Source: Persicaria tinctoria
Lineage: Eukaryota; Streptophyta; Magnoliopsida; Caryophyllales; Polygonaceae
DNA: 64,000 bases
NCBI GenBank assembly: GCA_037127255.1
Contig: JBANSL010000001.1
Coordinates: forward strand, 38,183,001-38,247,000
Direction of reading: 5' to 3'
Below are positions 58,079-64,000 of this stretch, in pieces. Position numbers and translations under genes: made by a program. The notes below the pieces were generated by a model. It was not told the origin of the DNA. It ran no database searches and was given only the letters and a program-made list of their open reading frames with translations. Numbering within the stretch: the first letter of the stretch is position 1; each line of letters starts with the position of its first letter.

Positions 58079-58328
58079 GAGTTCAATCGCACCTTATTTA
58101 GTTGTTTTTAGGGTTTGAGAATTGCTCATCCCTTTTCTTTTATATATATTATTTCTTGTTAATATTCTATTTTCCTTTCTATTTTTTTCTAGTTATTTTT
58201 TTTTATATAAATCCGAAAAAGAAAAAAAAATTAACACTGTCCACCACTTGTCCCATCGGTACTGATTTCCTGTCGAGCCTTGCTATTTGATTTGTGTGCT
58301 TGTTTGAGTTTTTAAGATTAGGTACAAG

Positions 58329-58838
58329 ATGCAGTATGCATATGATTATTTTCAAACAAGGGCTGAACAAGAAAGACGACAAGCAAGGAAAAAGGAGTAC
58401 GCGAGCTATCTAGCCGAGGTTGACGAGGAGGACGAAGATTTCATTGATTTTGATACTTGGAAAGGAAAGAAATCCTCTGAGGATTCTACCAAAGCCCAAG
58501 AGCCATATGAGTCCTATCAACCAGATGAGGGGTATTATGTTCAATACGATCATAGGGACCCGTATTGGCCTTGCCAGCCATCTTGGGGAAATATGTATGA
58601 ACCATCACTAGAGGTTGGCACTGAAAAGTGTAGGCAATCCCTAGATGATGAAACCATCAAGCAGATGAAGGCTGAGATGGCGGAATTACAACGCCAAATA
58701 GAAGCTGAAGCCGCTGAAGTACGGCGAATCAGAGAGACTAACGCAATCATGCGTGAACAACTGGATGCGTGGAATAAGCTGCAGGACTTGTCAGAATTAC
58801 CTTCACAAGACGCATCCTCAGAACCAACAGTCATATAG
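58329..58838 (+). CDS. Family C ORF1, coiled-coil protein of a non-autonomous LTR element
   Basis: 169 codons from ATG 58329, about 270 bp after the LTR. The N-terminus is charged (RAEQERRQARKKEYASYLAE), followed by an acidic stretch and a Tyr-rich middle (PYESYQPDEGYYVQYDH). Near the C-terminus is a long Glu/Gln-rich helix with heptad character (MKAEMAELQRQIEAEAAEVR). There is no zinc knuckle, protease or reverse transcriptase motif. A structural or gag-derived role is inferred only from position. The next ORF starts 2 bp after its stop in another frame. Confidence 0.5.
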   Translation: MQYAYDYFQTRAEQERRQARKKEYASYLAEVDEEDEDFIDFDTWKGKKSSEDSTKAQEPYESYQPDEGYYVQYDHRDPYWPCQPSWGNMYEPSLEVGTEKCRQSLDDETIKQMKAEMAELQRQIEAEAAEVRRIRETNAIMREQLDAWNKLQDLSELPSQDASSEPTVI

Positions 58839-58840
58839 GT

Positions 58841-59674
58841 ATGAGGTTGGTTCATATGATAACATTATTTTTTGCGAGCTTAGGTGGAGAAGAGCATGAG
58901 GATGAGTTGGTACCTATCCCCACCGAGTCAACATACACTTGTGCTGACTCTACTCAGGCTCTTGATGATTCGATTGCGCCTCCTAAGGAGGAAGAAGAGA
59001 GTTGCAAAGATCCTACAGAGCTACAGGAAGAGCCATGTGAGGAACCCCAACAAGAGGAAGAAGTGCTTAAAGAGAAAGAGGAAACTCCAGAAGAGAACTG
59101 CCAAGATCCTACCGAGCCACACGTAAGCTCAGGTATGATCCCTAACCTCTTTTCTCATGTTAAACAAGCATGCTTTATCAATCCTACCGAGCCACCACCG
59201 CCTTTTCCATTCGATGTGAAGGCGATTCCCGAGGATCTCGAGCAATCGACAGTCGCATTTAAGTATGGGGTCCTCGCGAAGTGGCACATTGAGGATGAGG
59301 CGATAGAAGACAAGGTGGAGGAATCTCTTCCCCCTCCGCCATTGTACACCGAACTCAACAATGAAATACATCTATTTGTGTATGATGGTGAGGAAGCTCG
59401 GGAAGCCAATTCAATGAAGACGAAGAGGATTATTTTTTAGGGAAGCACACCTGCTGAGTGCTTTCTAAGGAAATATGAATGGGTGGAAGATTGGAGTGTC
59501 CACTCGGGAAGGTTCAAGGTCATCCATAAGGAAAGAAAAAGAGGTCTAAACAAGTACAAGGAGCGAGAGTCATGTCACCTGAGGGCCTATTATGAAGTAC
59601 CACCCAAGGACATTCCACCACCATCTCCTTCAGCTGAGCCACCGGATCCACCACCTCCTTCCGATCCGGGTTGA
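58841..59674 (+). pseudogene. Family C ORF2 with an in-frame amber codon
   Basis: ATG 58841 opens a frame to TAG at 59438-59440 (199 codons). The same frame continues for another 77 codons to TGA at 59674. The first part is acidic and Glu-rich with repeated DPTEP motifs and PPPFPFDVKAIPEDLEQSTV. The continuation reads ECFLRKYEWVEDWSVHSGRF and a Pro-rich tail (PPSPSAEPPDPPPPSDPG). The uninterrupted second half suggests one original ORF with a nonsense change, or readthrough at TAG-G. No family is recognised. The stem-loop block follows 45 bp later. Confidence 0.45.
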
Positions 59675-59718
59675 AGTTGAAGTAACCACGTCAAGCTAAT
59701 GACGTTAAAGGTAGCGCT

Positions 59719-59736
59719 TACGGGAGGCAACCCGCT
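59719..59736 (+). promoter_or_regulatory. Conserved stem-loop, family C version
   Basis: TACGGGAGGCAACCCGCT keeps the loop AGGCAA and a 4-bp CGGG/CCCG core, preceded by GGTAGCGCT as in GGCGCTT of the first element. Confidence 0.55.
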
Positions 59737-59740
59737 GTAT

Positions 59741-59971
59741 TTTCCTTTCCTTTTTTAATTTTAGTTTTATTTTTAAATTTTAGGATAGGTAAGTTAGGTG
59801 GGATAGAACATATTGCACTAACCATGCATGTCTTGAGAGGTGACCACGCTGAAAAGGGGTGAAAACGGAGACCAGAGCGAGAAACGGGACTGTACCGAGG
59901 TCGTACCAACCCCCTAGGATCGGTACCGATCCCGCTGGCGAACCAGGTGTGACCTGAGCATATATTGGTTT
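59741..59971 (+). other. Truncated 3' internal end of family C
   Basis: Contains GGATCGGTACCGATCC (59918-59933), a perfect palindrome, and CTGTACCGAGGTCGTACC. The element is cut by the LTR that begins at 59972; no 3' LTR is in the window. Confidence 0.45.
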
Positions 59972-62814
59972 TGTAAAGGCTCGGATTTTCAAATCCTAAT
60001 TTTCTGGAATAAGAGAATTAAAAATGAAATTAAGTCGGTTTTAAAACTTGTTTAGCGGATTCCGACCGGAGTATAAATTTAACGAACAATTTCCGTTCTT
60101 TTACCTCAAAAATTCAAAATAATTATCGTGGTGTGTTATCCTTTTCGATTTTATAAATCTAATTAATCGAGAAAACGAGATTCAAAGAAACTAACTATCA
60201 CGAACTAATTTCGGGATTCAAAATTCGCGTATTCGAGATTTAATTCCGGGTAATTGTTTACCCATTTCCACACTCTATCCTCACCCACTCCCATCATCTC
60301 ACCATGCCTACAAATGGAACCATCCCCTTCACCATTCCCTCACCATCACCATCACTCATCGTCACCATCACCTCCTCACCATCACTCCCGCTCTCTCTTA
60401 TTGTTCAAGCAACACACACCTTCATCTTCAACATCACCTAAAACCATCACCGTCACCTTCCCGTTTCTCTTCTCCGATCACCACCATCAATCCCTTTTCA
60501 TCTTCGACCCCTCCTCGGAGCCACCAGAGCAGCCACAGCATTCCTTGGGGCCACCAGAAGCAACGAAGCCACCACCGGAGCCGCCACGAGAGCCACCGCA
60601 GCCCCACTCCCTTCTAAACCATGTTCGATCGCGAGCTAAGTTCCGGTAAGCGATTCTTTTCCGTCTTCGATCGAAACCACTCTCGAGCCCTACCATCACG
60701 GTCACCCATGTCCCACGCAGGTCCGACGAGTCTTCGCAAGCCACCGACAACGCCCAGAACTCCGATCGAGACCTCCGATGTCGCGAACATCCTCGGTGAG
60801 CTATCGAACCTCCTCCTTTTTCCTTGGTTTGTTTTGGTTCCTTCTTGTCCTTGAGTGGTCGAGAGAGAGAAAGTTGGGGATGGGTAACAGAGGAGAGCTC
60901 CGGCGAGCTCGAGAGCTCCGACGAGCTCGAGGGCGGCGAGATCGAGCGCGGGAGCCATGGGAGCGACGGTTGTGAGTTGAATTCGAGCGGGCAGGCGGGA
61001 GCGTGGGAGCAGGGGAGTGTGAGCGTGGTCGGGAGGGGCGAGTCCTTGGGATCTGGGCTGGCTGAGCGGCTTGGCCGAGCTGGGCGGGCGCCATGGCGTC
61101 GAGCAGTGAAGGCGGCGGGATTCTCCTTTCGAATTGAGGGAGGAAGAACAAGACTCCCTGGGGCCCCTGTCCAGTCAGCTCAATGGGGCCCACACCTTCA
61201 TTTTTTGTTTGTTTGTTTGATGAACCGGGTTGGTTTGAGGTTTAGCGGGTTCGGTTCGGTTTGGGTTAAAAGCGTTGGTTCGGTTCGGGTTATTCGTTAT
61301 ATATTTATTTATTTAATTTATTAATTAATTGTTTAACCGATTTCCGATAATTGATTGTTCAGAAATTGATTTGTGTGTCGGTATTTAAAAAGGGGTCGGT
61401 TTTAAAGTATATAAATTGAATTATTTTGTAACGGTTGAAAGTTACTTAAATCCCTAGAATGGTGATTTTAATTAAAGTAAAGTATGTCGGGATTATTTAA
61501 ATGGATTTTTTTTGAAAGTATTTTTAAAGATTAAATATTTTATAAATTAGAAATGGCTAAGTATAAACTTGAAGTAATTGTTTTGGCTAACAACTGGACT
61601 AGCGAGTGAGATTTTATGGATTGAAGTATGATTGAGTCAGTTATGGAAATGACAATGGAATAAGATGATATAAGATGTTGCCATAAGTTGAGATAAAGAA
61701 TGTTGATGATGCTATGATTAATGGATTGGTGGGCATGTTATGTAGTGGTAAATGGATCCCGTTTTGTGCAGTTTACTTATGCATATTTATTAATAATTGC
61801 TAGGTGATCTGTAACCTGCTTGCTTATATCTTGCTGCTTTTCATCTTGCTGATCTGCTACTCCAGGTAAGTTCTTTGAACTTACTCATGATGGGCGCTCT
61901 ATGCACTGGGTGTTATATAGTAGGCTAGTGTCCATGCACCATACGACTTAGAATCATGCTTAGGAGCTAAAATGAAAATCATATGATTGCTATATGTCCT
62001 TGCAAGAGAACGGCCGTTATCTGTGATAGTCCTAGAGTCTTTGCTAGGGTCATAGGGTAGCCCAGCCTCATCGGGTACCCTGGGTCAATCGAGTCTATAT
62101 GAGCATGATATGATAGCCCAACACCATCGGGCAAGCGATGATATGATATGATATGATATGATGATGCCGTGGGTTGTGCACCACCACGAGGAATTTGCTA
62201 TGCTATAGCACCGAACTGGCCAGTGTCCGCCCTATCGGAAGGGGGGTGGAGGTACGAGAGGGACATGCCACTTGGCATTCTGTGTGGATCCATTTATCGC
62301 TTTCTGCATTATATTAAACTGTCAATATATATACGTGATTTAATTTACGCATGGCATTACGCATTTCATCTTAAGAGTAGGATGCTTATTATATGCCTCT
62401 CAGAGTGTGTTTACATACGCGCATGAGTGACCTGATGATTGACCCAGATCCCCCTCATTTTTTTTAGATTCAGGTAATCACTAGCCGTTATCGTTGCTTA
62501 TGTGGATGCTTGGCGGGTTCAGACTTTTGGCGTTAGATCGAGAGGTTGAGAGACCACCACACTTCCTCTCTTTTAATACTCCCTTTCGGATGGTATTTAA
62601 ACTCAACCTTATTTTTGCTTTCGCTCGATTTCACGATTAGACTAAGGCAGGTATTTGATCTCCAATGGATCCGCGATCTTTAAGGGTTCGAAATCCCTTC
62701 TTTTAGTACAAATATTTTGTTTTAAAACTCAACCCGTACCTGAATTGCAAGATCCGAACAAGGGGTTTTATCCCTTGAAACGTAACCCGGAAATCATAAT
62801 TCCGGGCCGTTACA
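59972..62814 (+). repeat. 5' LTR of a Ty3/gypsy element (tRNA-iMet type)
   Basis: Starts at or near TGTAAAGGCTCGG, lacking about 32 bp relative to the LTR at 4200, and ends CCGGGCCGTTACA (62814). It has the same ordered blocks as that LTR, including CAGGTAAGTTCTTTGAACTT (61864) and GGATGCTTGGCGGGTTCAGA (62504). A (TGATA)n-like microsatellite lies near 62136-62162. The open frames at 60254-61324 are pyrimidine-rich leader shadows. Confidence 0.8.
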
Positions 62815-62818
62815 AAGA

Positions 62819-62834
62819 TGGTATCAGAGCCAGG
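62819..62834 (+). promoter_or_regulatory. tRNA-iMet primer binding site
   Basis: TGGTATCAGAGCCAGG, the standard Ty3/gypsy and Ty1/copia initiator-Met primer site, lies 4 bp after the LTR. Confidence 0.88.
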
Positions 62835-64000
62835 TTGTGCAATTCGGGTACACAAGGGTCGAGTGTGTGTTTTGAAAACCGCCCACGAGTTTCAAGGACT
62901 TTTTGAAAAGGATTTAGAGGGGCAAAATGAATTTAATGTGCTTAACTAAAATTGGACTAAGTAATGAACTCGAGTTGTAATAAAAAAGGAGAATCGACAA
63001 AACGGGGACACGATTGGGTAGTAAAGGCGCTAGACCCCCCCTATTGGGTGTAGTTGGGAACGGTAGGCAAAATACTAGCTTGCTCTTTACATAGGGTCCG
63101 GAAGACTCCAAGGAGATTGCACCAAGGTGGTTGGAGTGTCGAGTTAGGTAGGATCGCGAGGTTTTTGCCCCTCCGGTCAGTCGCTCCTCGAAGAGCGATA
63201 TTAGATAGTTTGATCTGCTTTATATATTGAGACTGAGTACGATCTCCCTCGAAGGAGGTCATTATAATTGTCATTGGCTGATTCTATGCTGAGTGCTTGA
63301 TATGCTAACAATTAAATGTGTATCGACTGATCTGTGCAAACGGGATAGTGGGAGTACCCTTAATTCTGTGTGGTCAACCCAACTTGTGTGAAACGGCCCC
63401 TTCCACTATGTTTGTTAACCCTTTGACGGTTCTATTGAGTCTTTTTCCCATATGTCAGTATCTTTCATGGGAATCGGGTTGGTAAACACATTGCATCAGA
63501 AACTCATGTATGTATATGAAGGTTGTCTGAGTGAGTATTGGAAGGTAGTTCTTGATGTCATTTTGAGTCAAAAGTAAGGTGTTTCCGGGGTTGTCTTCCT
63601 TGATTCTTATGATGATCAACCGAGGTTTTCTTGCCACAAAGAGTCGTACATACCAAGGTCCCATGAGAAATAGGGGTGATGAGTCAGTTGGGGAAGGTCA
63701 ATGGTTGCCCTTAGGGATCTCTCTCCGGTTGTAATGGTGACTCTCTCTGAATTGCATGACATGATTTTGTAACCTCCTGCGTGTACCTTGCAAATGCTTA
63801 TTTGTAAAATGTTGCTCATGTTATTACATCTGTGATTAGTTTCATTGATCAAGTTTTGTGTTATGCCTCACTCTCTATCGTGATTGCGTTGTCATAGCAT
63901 GCCTACTTGACTTATTGTATTAATTGTACTAATAATTGATTTGAAGCATATAAACCACATGATATGAACCTACATGATAATTGTTTTCTCCTAGGTTAGG
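62835..64000 (+). mobile_element. Internal leader of the Ty3/gypsy element, cut by the window end
   Basis: Follows the primer site. No gag ORF is visible in 1.17 kb, and short frames on either strand are not recognisable, so gag-pol presumably starts beyond the window or the leader is long. Confidence 0.6.

Noticed and set aside
60254..61324. Several overlapping 65-166-codon frames on both strands
   Set aside because: Mutual shadows in a GC-rich LTR leader, with no consistent protein signature.

Overview
The window is nuclear DNA of a flowering plant, and the protein matches point to a dicot. It is AT-rich, holds a split gene with GT-AG introns, and is dominated by nested transposable elements. 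The one clearly intact host gene lies on the minus strand at 23757-34213. It is a 14-exon gene for a K+-independent (type II) proton-pumping pyrophosphatase of the AVP2/AVPL1 kind. I joined its exons from splice sites and reading frame, giving 803 codons plus a stop. Its introns contain RTE-type retroposon pieces and MITE remnants.

Layout. 1-3330: the end of a CACTA-like element, then two related Mutator-like (MULE) elements beside long TA microsatellites. The second carries a captured 5' piece of a ubiquitin-activating enzyme (E1/UBA1) gene with its promoter-like region. 3420-18200: stacked Ty3/gypsy LTRs. A plus-strand LTR (4200-7052 plus 13671-13781) is split by a complete 6.6-kb gag-protease LTR element with a perfect 5-bp target duplication. 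It is followed by a minus-strand 3' LTR and a hAT-like element with a perfect 8-bp target duplication. 18205-23440: about 210-bp inverted repeats enclosing a decayed L1-type LINE. 23757-34213: the pyrophosphatase gene. 34731-38950: a Stowaway MITE, alternating Helitron-like 5' ends, another MITE and Helitron-like 3' ends. 38192-40071 and 44336-46213: a 1.88-kb segmental duplication that includes a short LINE-derived retroposon. 40588-44335: non-coding DNA with a broken ORF, a small ORF and degenerate repeats. 46214-48400: LINE-type tails and a Ty3/gypsy polyprotein remnant. 48400-59970: non-autonomous LTR elements with tRNA-Asp-type primer sites. 59972-64000: another long Ty3/gypsy LTR with a tRNA-iMet-type primer site and the start of its internal region.

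The main theme is parasitism. Several LTR families here lack reverse transcriptase and integrase, yet share a primer-site type, a stem-loop (CTCGGG-AGGCAA-CCCGAG) and a purine-rich motif. This suggests trans-mobilisation by one absent autonomous partner. Short retroposons likewise share their 3' tail with the decayed LINE. All alignments were done by eye, so boundaries without a target duplication are approximate.
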